Assembly: GCA_029546925.1 (NCBI GenBank)
Contig: JAKPQM010000074.1
Span: 1-35,669 of the forward strand
Length of the DNA: 35,669 bases
Reading direction: 5' to 3'
Origin: Actinomycetes bacterium
GTDB taxonomy: Bacteria; Actinomycetota; Coriobacteriia; Coriobacteriales; Atopobiaceae
Part shown: piece by piece, positions 26,171-34,652 of the stretch
How positions within the stretch are numbered: the stretch's first letter is position 1
How the letters are laid out: each line of letters begins with the position of its first letter
Position numbers and translations under genes: made by a program
The notes under the pieces: generated by a model
Database searches by the model: none
Told to the model about the DNA's origin: nothing
The model's input: only the letters and a program-made list of their open reading frames with translations

Positions 26171-26728
26171 CTACTCAAGGTTTGCATGACGGTCTTTAAT
26201 GGAATTCTCAGTCCAACCACGCCGCTCCATGACTTCCAGCGCCACCACGTCACCCAACAGAAAAAGCTCCTGCTCGAAAAGGGTGGACATGGGCTGGAGA
26301 GACGGATAGTTGTGGGAACCCGGAAGCTTGGTTCGGCCGGGGAGAATGAGGTGCAGATCGGCAAGGCGATCTACGGAACTGTCGGGCGAGCAACCAATAT
26401 AGGCCAACGCGACGCCTAAGCCTTTCGCAATCTTGGCGATGGCAACAGGAAGCTTGCTCTCGCCCGAAGCAGAAGCAACAAGCACCAAGTCGCCGGGGCC
26501 GACGGGAAGCTCTGTCTCATCTCCTACGTAGTTGATGTCCATGTCAAGGTGACGCATGCGCTTCACCCATGCCTTGAGGGAGATAAGCACGCGGCCCACA
26601 CCCATCACCAGAATGCGGCGACCGGGCACGGTAAGTGCATCGACCAAGGCGTCGAATTGCCCATCATCAACAGTCGGAAGGGTCGAGGAGAGTTCGTCGA
26701 GAACAAGTTCGGTTGCCTTGGAGCGCAT
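26171..26728 (-). CDS. SIS-domain sugar-phosphate isomerase, 6-phospho-3-hexuloisomerase-like
   Basis: The 185-residue protein is a single SIS domain of the HxlB type. Visible features are the GVGRVLISLKAWVKRMRHL segment, a GDETELPVGPGDLVLVASASG stretch matching the usual GETxTPxxxxGDLxxxxSGSG, and the C-terminal STLFEQELFLLGD. HxlB converts 3-hexulose 6-phosphate to fructose 6-phosphate. Its usual partner, hexulose-6-phosphate synthase, is not present, so here the substrate is more likely a hexulose phosphate made from the PTS sugar. It starts 4 bases after the dehydrogenase stop. Confidence 0.88.
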   Translation of the reverse strand: MRSKATELVLDELSSTLPTVDDGQFDALVDALTVPGRRILVMGVGRVLISLKAWVKRMRHLDMDINYVGDETELPVGPGDLVLVASASGESKLPVAIAKIAKGLGVALAYIGCSPDSSVDRLADLHLILPGRTKLPGSHNYPSLQPMSTLFEQELFLLGDVVALEVMERRGWTENSIKDRHANLE

Positions 26729-26732
26729 GTCT

Positions 26733-27851
26733 CTATGCCCCCTCGCTGTAGATGGCCTTGCAGATAGAGATGGATCGGTCGTAGATGCCTCGGGTTAGCG
26801 CAGGCATATCATCAAGATTGGCGCGATGTGTGATGAGGTCGGTCACACGCATCTTGCCCTCATCGATCATCCGCACCGTAAATGCCCACTCGTTGACAGT
26901 GTCATCCAGATAGTGAGAGTTCCATACACCCTTAAGGGTGATCTCGCGTCGCAGGATGGTGGAGTGCTGCGACAGCTTGAGGACGGTATCACGAGCGGGG
27001 TTGCCCATGAGGGCAACGGTACCGAAGGTCCTGCTGCACTCGATAGCCTGCCCGAACGCAGCAGCGGAGCCGGTGGCCTCAACGGTAATATCGGCAAGTT
27101 TGCCATCGTTTGCGTCGCGTAAGGCTGTCTCGACATCATCCTTCAGCCCATTCACTACCAAGATACCCTCGTCATTCACGCGCTCGCGCGCGAATTCAAC
27201 CTTCTCATCAACGACTTCCGAGATGATGACGGTGGAAGCGCCGAAGATCTTCGCCCAGCGAGCCTGCATGATGCCGATTGGACCGGCGCCAAAGATCAGA
27301 ATAGATTGGCCCGCCTTAAGACCCGCATTGCGAAGGGTATGCTGCGCAACGACACAGGGCTCCACCACGCCGAGAGCATCGCCAGGAGTGTTCGGATTGT
27401 TCACGGGAACGAAATGCCACGCAGAGGGAATAAGGCAGTACTCTGCAAGGCCGCCATCGGAGCGTGACCCTAGGTAGTCATAGTCTTCGCACATGGCATA
27501 GTTACCGCTCAGGCAGCTCGGACACTTCATGCAGGGAATGCATGGGAAGATGGCGCCGCGCTTGCCCACAAGCGATTGATCAGCTTCGGGACCAGCCTCG
27601 ACGATAGTGCCGCCGAATTCGTGGCCGATGACAAGCGGGTAACGCTGTTTGCTTGTGCCGAGAGAGTAGATGCGGGGTATGTCGGATCCACACACCCCGC
27701 ATGCGGACACCTTCACCAGCAACTGCTCGCCAATCGGCTTGGGTATGGGAATCTCATCGGTCCTAAAATCGCCTATCGCATGCTCTCGGCACGCCTTCAT
27801 TGTCTTGTCGTGAAACGCACTGGGTGAAAAGTACATGCTGAAGTCCGCCAT
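26733..27851 (-). CDS. zinc-dependent alcohol dehydrogenase, polyol-phosphate dehydrogenase-like
   Basis: The 372-residue medium-chain dehydrogenase has the catalytic zinc ligands C54 (GVCGSD) and H77-E78 (GHEFGG). Four cysteines for structural zinc lie in FPCIPCMKCPSCLSGNYAMC (about 103-121), and the Rossmann motif is FGAGPIG. It resembles galactitol-/sorbitol-phosphate 5-dehydrogenases and sorbose-phosphate reductases. In the operon it would interconvert a polyol phosphate and a ketose phosphate. I start it at the ATG at 27851 (GAGG 6 bases upstream); the N-terminus is about 18 residues longer than usual before the typical MKA start. Confidence 0.92.
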   Translation of the reverse strand: MADFSMYFSPSAFHDKTMKACREHAIGDFRTDEIPIPKPIGEQLLVKVSACGVCGSDIPRIYSLGTSKQRYPLVIGHEFGGTIVEAGPEADQSLVGKRGAIFPCIPCMKCPSCLSGNYAMCEDYDYLGSRSDGGLAEYCLIPSAWHFVPVNNPNTPGDALGVVEPCVVAQHTLRNAGLKAGQSILIFGAGPIGIMQARWAKIFGASTVIISEVVDEKVEFARERVNDEGILVVNGLKDDVETALRDANDGKLADITVEATGSAAAFGQAIECSRTFGTVALMGNPARDTVLKLSQHSTILRREITLKGVWNSHYLDDTVNEWAFTVRMIDEGKMRVTDLITHRANLDDMPALTRGIYDRSISICKAIYSEGA

Positions 27852-27895
27852 GATATCCTCTTTATATCCTTGCAATTTTGATATATTGTCAACGC

Positions 27896-28372
27896 CTACA
27901 GCAGCGAGCTGACCTCATGCATGCTCTGGGCTGGAACGATCTGGATTTCGATGCGTACTCCCTTGTCGGTAAGCTCCTTGCAGATGGCGCGCTCTTCATC
28001 GGACATGGAGATGTTCTGGAAGAACTTCTTCCTCCCAGCCGACATACCCATCCCACCGATATTGAAGAAGTCGATATCGATGCCCGCATCGATAAGGCGC
28101 TTGATGGTGAGCGGCTCTTTCACGATCATGACGGTAGGCTCGGCAAGGCCGGCTTCGAAGGTCTTCACGGCATGGTCGACACTCTCGACGCTGATGGTAA
28201 CCCCTGCGGGAACGAGCAGCGAGAACATCTTCTGCATGAACGGGTCTGCGCTGGTCTTATCGTCAACGATAAGGATGTGCTTGCTGGGATAGGCCTTCAG
28301 CCAAGCGGTCATGACCTGACCGTGAATGAGGCGATCATCGACGCGACTAAAAACGAGGTTGTTAACTGCCAT
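27896..28372 (-). CDS. PTS mannose-family EIIB component
   Basis: The 158-residue protein has the mannose-class IIB signature RVDDRLIHGQV; its histidine (H17) receives phosphate from EIIA and passes it to the incoming sugar. The FFNIGGMGMSAGRKKFF segment is also typical. Two ATG codons are adjacent; the one at 28372 is 6 bases from the GGGAG ribosome site. The gene follows the epimerase by 81 bases and precedes the dehydrogenase by 44 bases. IIA and IIB are separate polypeptides in this system, unlike fused ManX. Confidence 0.94.
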   Translation of the reverse strand: MAVNNLVFSRVDDRLIHGQVMTAWLKAYPSKHILIVDDKTSADPFMQKMFSLLVPAGVTISVESVDHAVKTFEAGLAEPTVMIVKEPLTIKRLIDAGIDIDFFNIGGMGMSAGRKKFFQNISMSDEERAICKELTDKGVRIEIQIVPAQSMHEVSSLL

Positions 28373-28453
28373 CATTTTCTCCCTGATACGTGGCGCATGC
28401 GCCTGTTGTGTTAATGCCCGGTGCTGCAGCTTCTTTTGCAACACCCTAGTCGC

Positions 28454-29140
28454 TCAAGTAAGCGCTCCATCCCATGAGAGGTCCTCCAGATAGTGCTCAT
28501 AGTTCTTCAAGAATCCTTCGGGTCCATCCTTCATGAGGGTGGAGGTTCCCACGATAAGTCCGGTAGCACCTGCAGAAAGCATGTGCTTGGCATTCTCTAC
28601 CACGGTGTTACCGTCTACCACTATGTCGATGTGATGATCTGCGGAAGCAACGATATCACGGATGCGAGCAAGCTTTGAAAGGTGATCGGGCGTCATGCAC
28701 TGGCCCTTAAATCCGGGATTGATCGCCATGACGACCACGAAATCGAGTACCGCAAGGCTGTCTTCCACATAATCGCACGAGACGGCAGGGCTGATGGCAT
28801 ATCCAGTCCGCAGGCCCATCTCACGAAGACGCATGAGCAGACGGTACGGCTGATGACACACCTCAGGATGAAAGCTCGCCCAGTCACCTGGAGAGAACTT
28901 GAAATAATCGATAAAATGCTCGGGCTCGGTTGCCATAAGATGAACGTCTATGGGCATGCTGCTCAGCGAACGCAGCGCAAGAAACTCCTCGGAGCTGCAC
29001 ATGACATTAGGGACATAATGGCCATCCATAACGTCGAAGTGGATCGCATCAACCCCAGCGAGCTCGAACTCACGCACGTAATCGCGTATTTCCCACGGTT
29101 TCGCGCACATGATCGACGGCAGGATGAGAGGGCTTTCCAT
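28454..29140 (-). CDS. ribulose-phosphate 3-epimerase family protein
   Basis: The 228-residue TIM-barrel protein has the family metal and catalytic residues: H34 and D36 in HFDVMDGHYVPN, H67 in DVHLM and D176 in VVDGN. A TVMAINPGF-like loop appears as VVMAINPGF. The sequence is close to both ribulose-5-phosphate epimerase and allulose-6-phosphate 3-epimerase (AlsE). Given its place in a hexose-type PTS operon, a hexulose-6-phosphate epimerase is the more likely role. The ATG at 29140 has AGGAGG 6 bases upstream. An intercistronic hairpin separates it from the EIID gene. Confidence 0.9.
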   Translation of the reverse strand: MESPLILPSIMCAKPWEIRDYVREFELAGVDAIHFDVMDGHYVPNVMCSSEEFLALRSLSSMPIDVHLMATEPEHFIDYFKFSPGDWASFHPEVCHQPYRLLMRLREMGLRTGYAISPAVSCDYVEDSLAVLDFVVVMAINPGFKGQCMTPDHLSKLARIRDIVASADHHIDIVVDGNTVVENAKHMLSAGATGLIVGTSTLMKDGPEGFLKNYEHYLEDLSWDGALT

Positions 29141-29217
29141 GGTGTTCCTCCTTGAAACGGACAGATGATGCAAAGGTGCTTTTCTGCATCTCGTCTCACA
29201 TGGGGTTGAGCCTCATG

Positions 29218-29251
29218 CGGGTCTTCCGCCGCTGATGCGGCGGAAGACCCG
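29218..29251 (-). terminator. intercistronic hairpin between EIID and epimerase genes
   Basis: A 15-bp perfect stem (29218-29232 with 29237-29251) with the loop TGAT starts 21 bases after the EIID stop. No T tract follows on the minus strand, so it is more likely an mRNA-stabilising or processing hairpin, or a leaky attenuator, than a full terminator. It could keep the IIC-IID message more abundant than the rest. Confidence 0.6.
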
Positions 29252-29272
29252 GCAGAGCAAAGCTACAGGGCA

Positions 29273-30121
29273 TTACGCATAGGCACCGCAGAGGCTCTTG
29301 ATGCCGACGAGCAGGAACCCCAGCGCGAACATAATGATGATCAGCGTCATGGGCTTAACTTTCTTGCGCAGCAACGCCCAAGTGCCAAGCACCACCAGAA
29401 GCGGCAGCAAGCCAGGCAACAGTGCGTCGAAAACGCCGGACTGGACGTTGAATTCGATATCACCAAGGGCGTTAGACCATGTGAAGTTCATGAACGAGAG
29501 GTCGAGTCTCACGTTGGATGCAGTCATCGAACCAACGACCATGAGACCCACGATAGAGACAGCATCAAGCAGTTTGTTGATGACCCCGGTAGACAGGAGA
29601 TCAACGATGGCATCACGGCCCTTGTTGTAGCCCAACATGTACATGTTGTAGCCCAAGCCGAGCATGAGAACCTTGTAGGCAATCTCAAAGATGATAGGGC
29701 CTGCAAAATTGCCGGCAAGCGCAAGCTGTATGCAAATGCCCGCAAGAACCGGATAAGCGATGGACTGCGACACGGTGTCGCCGATACCAGCCATAGGACC
29801 CATGAGTGCAGAACGTAGCGTGGTGATCTCATCGGGAGTAATCTCGGCGCCGTTTGCGCGTTTCTCTTCCATGGCGGCAGTGATGCCGTTGATGATGGTG
29901 CCCATCCAAGACGGCTCGGTGTTATAGAACACTAGGAAATTCTTGAGCTCCTCGGCTTGCTTGGCCTCGTCACCGGGATAGAGTTCGCGGATCACGGGCA
30001 CGAAGGCGTTCGTGTTGCCTAAGCCCTGAAGACGCTCGTAGTTATAACAAGTCTCGGATGAATAGGTAAGCAGCCAATTCTTAACGAGAGTGGCGTTGCT
30101 GAGCTTCTTCTCCTCTGCCAT
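29273..30121 (-). CDS. PTS mannose-family EIID component
   Basis: The 282-residue membrane protein has the EIID features WLLTYSSETCYNYERLQGLG at the N-terminus, ALMGPMAGIGDTVSQ in the middle, and hydrophobic C-terminal helices ending in LRKKVKPMTLIIIM. It works with EIIC as the sugar translocator in the membrane. It begins 2 bases after the EIIC stop. The IID type is found only in mannose-class systems. Confidence 0.96.
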   Translation of the reverse strand: MAEEKKLSNATLVKNWLLTYSSETCYNYERLQGLGNTNAFVPVIRELYPGDEAKQAEELKNFLVFYNTEPSWMGTIINGITAAMEEKRANGAEITPDEITTLRSALMGPMAGIGDTVSQSIAYPVLAGICIQLALAGNFAGPIIFEIAYKVLMLGLGYNMYMLGYNKGRDAIVDLLSTGVINKLLDAVSIVGLMVVGSMTASNVRLDLSFMNFTWSNALGDIEFNVQSGVFDALLPGLLPLLVVLGTWALLRKKVKPMTLIIIMFALGFLLVGIKSLCGAYA

Positions 30122-30123
30122 AC

Positions 30124-30876
30124 TTACTCACCACCAATCAGGGAAGAATCGGGTTTGCTTGCCTGGTTGTAGAGTAGGACCGCTATAACAGCGCCAATGG
30201 CGGTAATCATCATGGTGCTGAGACCAAGGAACTGCGCAAGAATCCAACCCAAGAAGAAAAACGGGGTCAACTTGGGCTTGTCGAGATACTGGAGAAGCAT
30301 TGCGATACCGAGAGCGGGCATAATGCCGCCGATGATGCCGAAGGCATCGACAATCCACAGCGGGAAGCTCTGGAGCCAAGCGCCAAAGGGGGCACCGAGC
30401 ATAACGATCAAGAACGCAGGGACGCCGTTGATGAGCAATGACACGAAAAACGAGGGAACGTAGTTGCAGAAGCGCATGGCGCGGATATTGCCTTTGGTCA
30501 GAAAATCCTCAGCCATATGCACCCAAAACGCATTGACCGACATGTACACAGTCCAGACCAGAACGGTAACGGAGCCGAGGATGACCCCAACCGTAGTCGC
30601 CGTGTTGATGTCGAGACCGGAGACAAGCGCAAGAGCGGTTCCCACGGGCCCTGCAAATTGAGGGTTGCCCGGCATGGAGCCACCAGCGGTAATGAAACCG
30701 ACATACGGAAGATTGATTGCAGCAGCAATCATCATGCCCTCAAGAGGCTTACCCATGACAATGCCCACCAAGAAACCGGACCAGATAGGGTACAGCCATG
30801 TCCTAGTCACAGCGTGACTGAACCACCACGTACAGCACGTCGTAATCAGAGCAACGAGAACTGCTTGAAAGACCAT
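30124..30876 (-). CDS. PTS mannose-family EIIC component
   Basis: The 250-residue protein is the polytopic sugar-translocating subunit, with about six to seven helices and the typical YPIWSGFLVGIVMGKPLEGM and GGIMPALGIAMLL segments. It is the first gene of the operon. The start ATG at 30876 has AAGGGGTGA upstream. The class transports hexoses, hexosamines, sorbose, fructose or fructosamines; the subunit sequence alone does not tell which. Confidence 0.95.
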   Translation of the reverse strand: MVFQAVLVALITTCCTWWFSHAVTRTWLYPIWSGFLVGIVMGKPLEGMMIAAAINLPYVGFITAGGSMPGNPQFAGPVGTALALVSGLDINTATTVGVILGSVTVLVWTVYMSVNAFWVHMAEDFLTKGNIRAMRFCNYVPSFFVSLLINGVPAFLIVMLGAPFGAWLQSFPLWIVDAFGIIGGIMPALGIAMLLQYLDKPKLTPFFFLGWILAQFLGLSTMMITAIGAVIAVLLYNQASKPDSSLIGGE

Positions 30877-30904
30877 GTTGTATCACCCCTTCTTCCTTTC
30901 GTAA

Positions 30905-30934
30905 TCTATCGATACGATATCGTGCCTTTGTCAA
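30905..30934 (-). promoter_or_regulatory. candidate PTS operon promoter with palindrome in the spacer
   Basis: On the minus strand a consensus TTGACA (30934-30929) is followed after 18 bases by GATAGA (30910-30905), a weak -10. The spacer contains the perfect 10-bp palindrome ACGATATCGT (30914-30923). A repressor bound there would block polymerase; the divergent DeoR-type protein is the obvious candidate. Confidence 0.5.
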
Positions 30935-31315
30935 GTCTCTGTTTAGCTAACGAGGGGACGTCGGAATCAAGGACGTTCCATTTCCAAGTTGAACCCTTCT
31001 TCCTCCTATTCTCTTCATCTTGGTTAACGTTAACTTTTTTCTTCAAACATTGACTTGCTTATGACACGGCTCTTCATTGCTCCGAGAGGCGTCGCAAAAC
31101 GTTCTATTCGTTACCCTTTCGAAGCCATACGAAAGTTTAGCGTCGTAATTTCGAAAAATTACGTAAATATTAGAATAAATCCGTAAACGGTATCTTATGC
31201 GTTTTAACTGTTGTTGAGAGATTACCAATCATTTTCCGGCTTATTAAGATAGCATTGCAATGAACATTATCAGGTGTGGCATTTGCAACACCCCATCCAG
31301 GAGAAGACAGGCACC
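30935..31315. other. AT-rich divergent control region with further palindromes
   Basis: These 381 bases between the PTS operon promoter and the DeoR gene hold no recognisable gene. The stretch is distinctly AT-rich compared with its surroundings. Visible structures are the perfect palindrome GTTAACGTTAAC (31023-31034) and the inverted repeat CGTAATT / AATTACG with a 6-base spacer (31144-31163). Either could be an operator for the DeoR regulator or a catabolite-control site. I find no unambiguous promoter for the DeoR gene. Confidence 0.5.
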
Positions 31316-32107
31316 ATGGCAGCAGGCGTCAACAAGCTCGCGGTAGAGAGACAACGCCGTATCTGCGAGCTACTGGCAGAACGCGACAGTGTGACCACCT
31401 CGGAGATATGCTCCCTTTTGGGCGTGTCACCCGTAACAGCCCGAAGCGATCTTTCATTCCTCGAGCTCGAGGGCAAGCTTGTGCGGGTGCGTGGAGGAGC
31501 GACCACTCTGAGCAGGGCCACTACGATCGCCCTGCCAAAAAAACGCCAATCGGTAAACAGCGATGCCAAGCGCACAATAGCCCGGCTGGCATGCCCACGC
31601 GTCCATGACGGTGATTCGCTGTTTGTGGATAGCGGCACAACCACCTACGAGTTCTTGAGAATGCTGGGCAACAGGCGCGATCTCACCATAGTCACGAACG
31701 ACATACGTGTTGCAGACCTTGCCGACACTACTTTGGCCCATGCATCGATTATCCTGCTGGGGGGAAACTACCGGCCAAGCCATCAACTCACCTACGGGAT
31801 CTTCGCCACGATGGCAATCGAGATGATCCGTGTGGACGCGGCCTTCATGTGCCCAAAAGGCTACATGATCGGACAGGGCTGTATGACCGAGCATGAAACT
31901 TCAGCACCAGTGAAGTCAGCAGGCGTCAAACATGCGAACCACCGCTACCTGTTGATGGACACCTCGAAGATCGACAAGGGCTCGTTCCTGACCTTCGCTA
32001 CACTTGCAGATTTCGATGAAGTCATCCTTGAAGACGACCCCGGGGAAGAATTTATGCAGGAAGCACGTGCGGCGGGAACGCGCGTCACCTTCCCCGCAAA
32101 GGCATGA
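31316..32107 (+). CDS. DeoR/GlpR-family transcriptional regulator
   Basis: The 263-residue protein has a DeoR-type helix-turn-helix at about residues 20-58 (SVTTSEICSLLGVSPVTARS) followed by VRGGAT. The C-terminal sugar-phosphate-sensing domain shows DSGTTTYEF, VTND and LLMDTSKID in the expected order. The family represses sugar operons and is released by a phosphorylated intermediate. It is divergent from the PTS operon, its most likely target. I place the start at the ATG at 31316; an in-frame GTG at 31274 would add 14 residues. Confidence 0.93.
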   Translation: MAAGVNKLAVERQRRICELLAERDSVTTSEICSLLGVSPVTARSDLSFLELEGKLVRVRGGATTLSRATTIALPKKRQSVNSDAKRTIARLACPRVHDGDSLFVDSGTTTYEFLRMLGNRRDLTIVTNDIRVADLADTTLAHASIILLGGNYRPSHQLTYGIFATMAIEMIRVDAAFMCPKGYMIGQGCMTEHETSAPVKSAGVKHANHRYLLMDTSKIDKGSFLTFATLADFDEVILEDDPGEEFMQEARAAGTRVTFPAKA

Positions 32108-32183
32108 AGACGCGCAGCGATAACGAGAGCGGAATACCTATCGCGCGGCATCACCGGATGGAACAGATGCCGGATCACTGACA

Positions 32184-32217
32184 AAAGATCCTCCCGTGAC
32201 CAGCCGGGAGGATCTTT
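32184..32217. terminator. bidirectional terminator between deoR-type and aldolase genes
   Basis: A perfect 13-bp stem (32184-32196 with 32205-32217) with an 8-base loop lies between the two convergent genes. The stem ends in AAA on one side and TTT on the other, with a further A run at 32183, so it can act for both strands. Confidence 0.8.
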
Positions 32218-32272
32218 CCTATCACCTGCATTTTCTTGAGAAAGCGGAATGCGGCGTCAAGAGCCCGCTTCG

Positions 32273-33139
32273 CTACCGCACATCCCCATAGGGCATACCG
32301 TTGATCGCAAGCTGCGTCCTGCGTGCCACCGTCGTTACCGCAACGCGCGCATCCCCGAGCACCTTCGCGAGATTCGCCTCGTTGGGATTGGCCGTCTGGG
32401 CATCCGCTACGCTCTTGATGAATGCACGGCGCAGATCGCTCGCGATGTTGATCTTCACCATGTTGTGCTGTTTCATGGCCAAGATGGTCGCATATTCGAT
32501 CCCCGAGCCGCCATGCAGCACGAGCGGACAGGGGCTGACCGCAGCGATCTTCGCCAAATGTCCGAGGTCGATCCGCGGCGTATCTTCGAGGCCGTGCACG
32601 TTGCCGATGGAGACAGCTAGGGTATCGCAGCCGGTGCGCTCGACAAACTCCGCCACTTGCCCGGGATCGGTCTTGCAATCCGCCTCGGAAACGTGATCGT
32701 CCTCCTTGCCGCGGATAGCGCCGAGCTCTGCCTCCACAGATACGCCGCTCGCATGGCAGAAGTCCACTGCCCTTCTCGAGAACAGGATGTTCTCTTCGAA
32801 TGGCAGGGCAGCGCCGTCGATCATGATCGACGTGAAGCCCGCGTTGACGGCCTGCCGCACGTCATCCAGCGTCTTGCCATGGTCAAGGTGCAACACCATG
32901 GGGGTGATGTAGCCGGACATAGCTCGATGCACGACATCGGCAATGTGCTCATAGCCCGTGAGCTTGACGTTCGTGGGAGCTATCTGGATGATACCCGGCA
33001 TCCCATTCGCCTCGAAGGCATCCATGATCGCAAGGGTCATCTCCATGTTGGTCGTGTTGTACGCAGGCAGCATCACATCGTTTTTATGCGCTATATCGAT
33101 CAGCTCGTTCATATCAAGCAGAGGCATATTCTTACTCAT
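32273..33139 (-). CDS. class II fructose/tagatose-bisphosphate aldolase family protein
   Basis: The 288-residue protein has the zinc-aldolase motifs: HLDHGKT with the catalytic aspartate and a zinc histidine (about 84-90), the EAELGAIRG segment, and histidines in NVHG and VLHGGSG. It matches the FbaA/GatY/KbaY family, which cleaves ketose (bis)phosphates to dihydroxyacetone phosphate and an aldehyde. The specific sugar cannot be read. The start is uncertain: ATG at 33139 (used here), with ATGs at 33148 and 33127 also in frame and none with an ideal ribosome site. It follows the kinase gene and probably shares its transcript. Confidence 0.93.
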   Translation of the reverse strand: MSKNMPLLDMNELIDIAHKNDVMLPAYNTTNMEMTLAIMDAFEANGMPGIIQIAPTNVKLTGYEHIADVVHRAMSGYITPMVLHLDHGKTLDDVRQAVNAGFTSIMIDGAALPFEENILFSRRAVDFCHASGVSVEAELGAIRGKEDDHVSEADCKTDPGQVAEFVERTGCDTLAVSIGNVHGLEDTPRIDLGHLAKIAAVSPCPLVLHGGSGIEYATILAMKQHNMVKINIASDLRRAFIKSVADAQTANPNEANLAKVLGDARVAVTTVARRTQLAINGMPYGDVR

Positions 33140-33161
33140 CCTTTCCATCATGCATCGGTAT

Positions 33162-34652
33162 TCAATCGCCGTATATGCCCACAAGGGCATCGTGCATGCG
33201 CAGATACCGCCGGTATCTATCATCGTGGCGTCGTGCGGCCCGCTCATCGGCGGTAAAGACGGCGCCGGGACGGACGGAGGATGGCAACGCTCGCTCAGAG
33301 CCGCCTCCCCCCAGGGCTATGCGTGCGAGAAGAGCCGCGCCGTATCCGGCCCCCGTCTCCCCTTCCATGCGCTGCATGGGCCGATCGAGGATATTCGCGA
33401 GCGTCTGCATCCATGCGTCGCTTCGGGCTCCTCCACCCACCGCACGGACAGGATCGCGCCCGCCTGCGAAGCCCATCTCATCCATAAGCTGCCTGAAGCC
33501 GTAACCCACGCCTTCCATCGCCGCGCGATCGAGCTCCGCAGCGGTGACCTCGGGAGAAAGGCCCACAAACGCGCCTCTCAGCGAAGCGTCGCCGAAGAGC
33601 GTCTTCTCACCGGTCATGTGCGGGAAGAACAGCACCTCTCCCGTTCCGGATTCCCTAGGCACGAAGGCCTCCTCGGCCTCTTGATGGGAGATGCGCAGCA
33701 CCTTTTCGAGCAACCAATCCCGTGTAGAGCCGCACGACTGGACCACCCCCTGCACCAAGGTCGAAAACACGCATCCATCAGGGGAGAAGGCGATGCGTTT
33801 GCCCTTGCGCCGAGGGCCCTCGGCATCGTCGGCGCGCAAGCCCATGACAACGCCGGAGGTCCCGAGCGAGATGACCGTCGCTCCTTCGGTGATGCAGCCG
33901 GTGGGGATGGCCGCTGCAGGGTTATCCCCCGTGCCGACGATGACAGGGGTGCCCTCGATAAGCCCCGTCAGGCTCGAAGCCTCGGATGTGATGCCCCCCG
34001 CTACCTCGCGAGAGCCGCGGATAGCGGGAAGCAGGCGCGCGGGCAGACCGAGAGCGTCGAGCGCGGCATAGGACCACCCATGGCTCCCGAAGTCGAACAA
34101 AGACGAAGTCGATGCCTCGCAAAAGTCCGTGCCCAAGATGCCGGTGAGCTTGAAGACGATCCAGTCCGGCCCGATCACGAAGCGCTCCGTGCGCTCAAAG
34201 GCCTTCGGTTCGTTGTCGCGCAGCCAGCAGAGGTTGAGCGCCGGGCTCCCCGTCGAAACCGTAGCGGCTGCATCCCGCGCTCCCCTAGCAAGGAGGGCAT
34301 CGCGCGCGGGCGCCACCATCCGGGCAGTGCGCACGTCGTTCCACATGAGTGCGGCGTGTGCGGCGCAGCCATCCGCGCCCACGGGAACGAGCGTGTGCAT
34401 CTGCCCTGTAACTCCGATAGCGCGCACCTCGAGCGGCGCGATCGCGCCCAGCAGCTCGCGCAAAGCAGCCACCGTCTCGCTCCACCAGAGCTCGGGGTCG
34501 ATCTCCCGCCAACCGGGCTTGGGCAGGCTCAGCTCATAGGTCCGGGATGTCTGCCCGAGAACCGAACCCCCCTCCCCTATCGCCACGATCTTGACCGACG
34601 AGGTTCCGAGATCGATTCCTAGGTAGGCGACGTTTGCAGGCACGGTCCTCAC
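33162..34652 (-). CDS. FGGY-family carbohydrate kinase, xylulokinase-like
   Basis: The 496-residue protein has the FGGY fold signatures: the phosphate loop GIDLGTSSVK (about 12-21), the substrate segment VTGQMHTLV and MWNDVRTA (both xylulokinase-like), GTGDNPAAAIPTG with the catalytic aspartate (about 240), and the C-terminal ATP site GGGARSDAWMQ. It should phosphorylate a ketose or polyol, most likely a pentulose. The GTG at 34652 overlaps the dehydrogenase stop as GTGA; an in-frame GTG at 34643 has a better-spaced GGAG, so the start could be 3 codons later. It is followed after 22 bases by the aldolase gene. Confidence 0.92.
   Translation of the reverse strand: MRTVPANVAYLGIDLGTSSVKIVAIGEGGSVLGQTSRTYELSLPKPGWREIDPELWWSETVAALRELLGAIAPLEVRAIGVTGQMHTLVPVGADGCAAHAALMWNDVRTARMVAPARDALLARGARDAAATVSTGSPALNLCWLRDNEPKAFERTERFVIGPDWIVFKLTGILGTDFCEASTSSLFDFGSHGWSYAALDALGLPARLLPAIRGSREVAGGITSEASSLTGLIEGTPVIVGTGDNPAAAIPTGCITEGATVISLGTSGVVMGLRADDAEGPRRKGKRIAFSPDGCVFSTLVQGVVQSCGSTRDWLLEKVLRISHQEAEEAFVPRESGTGEVLFFPHMTGEKTLFGDASLRGAFVGLSPEVTAAELDRAAMEGVGYGFRQLMDEMGFAGGRDPVRAVGGGARSDAWMQTLANILDRPMQRMEGETGAGYGAALLARIALGGGGSERALPSSVRPGAVFTADERAARRHDDRYRRYLRMHDALVGIYGD

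Noticed and set aside
25032-30876. Ribulose monophosphate (formaldehyde fixation) pathway
   Set aside because: The HxlB-like isomerase suggested it, but the TIM-barrel partner has epimerase motifs (HFDVMDGHYVPN) rather than those of hexulose-6-phosphate synthase, and the genes sit in a sugar PTS operon.
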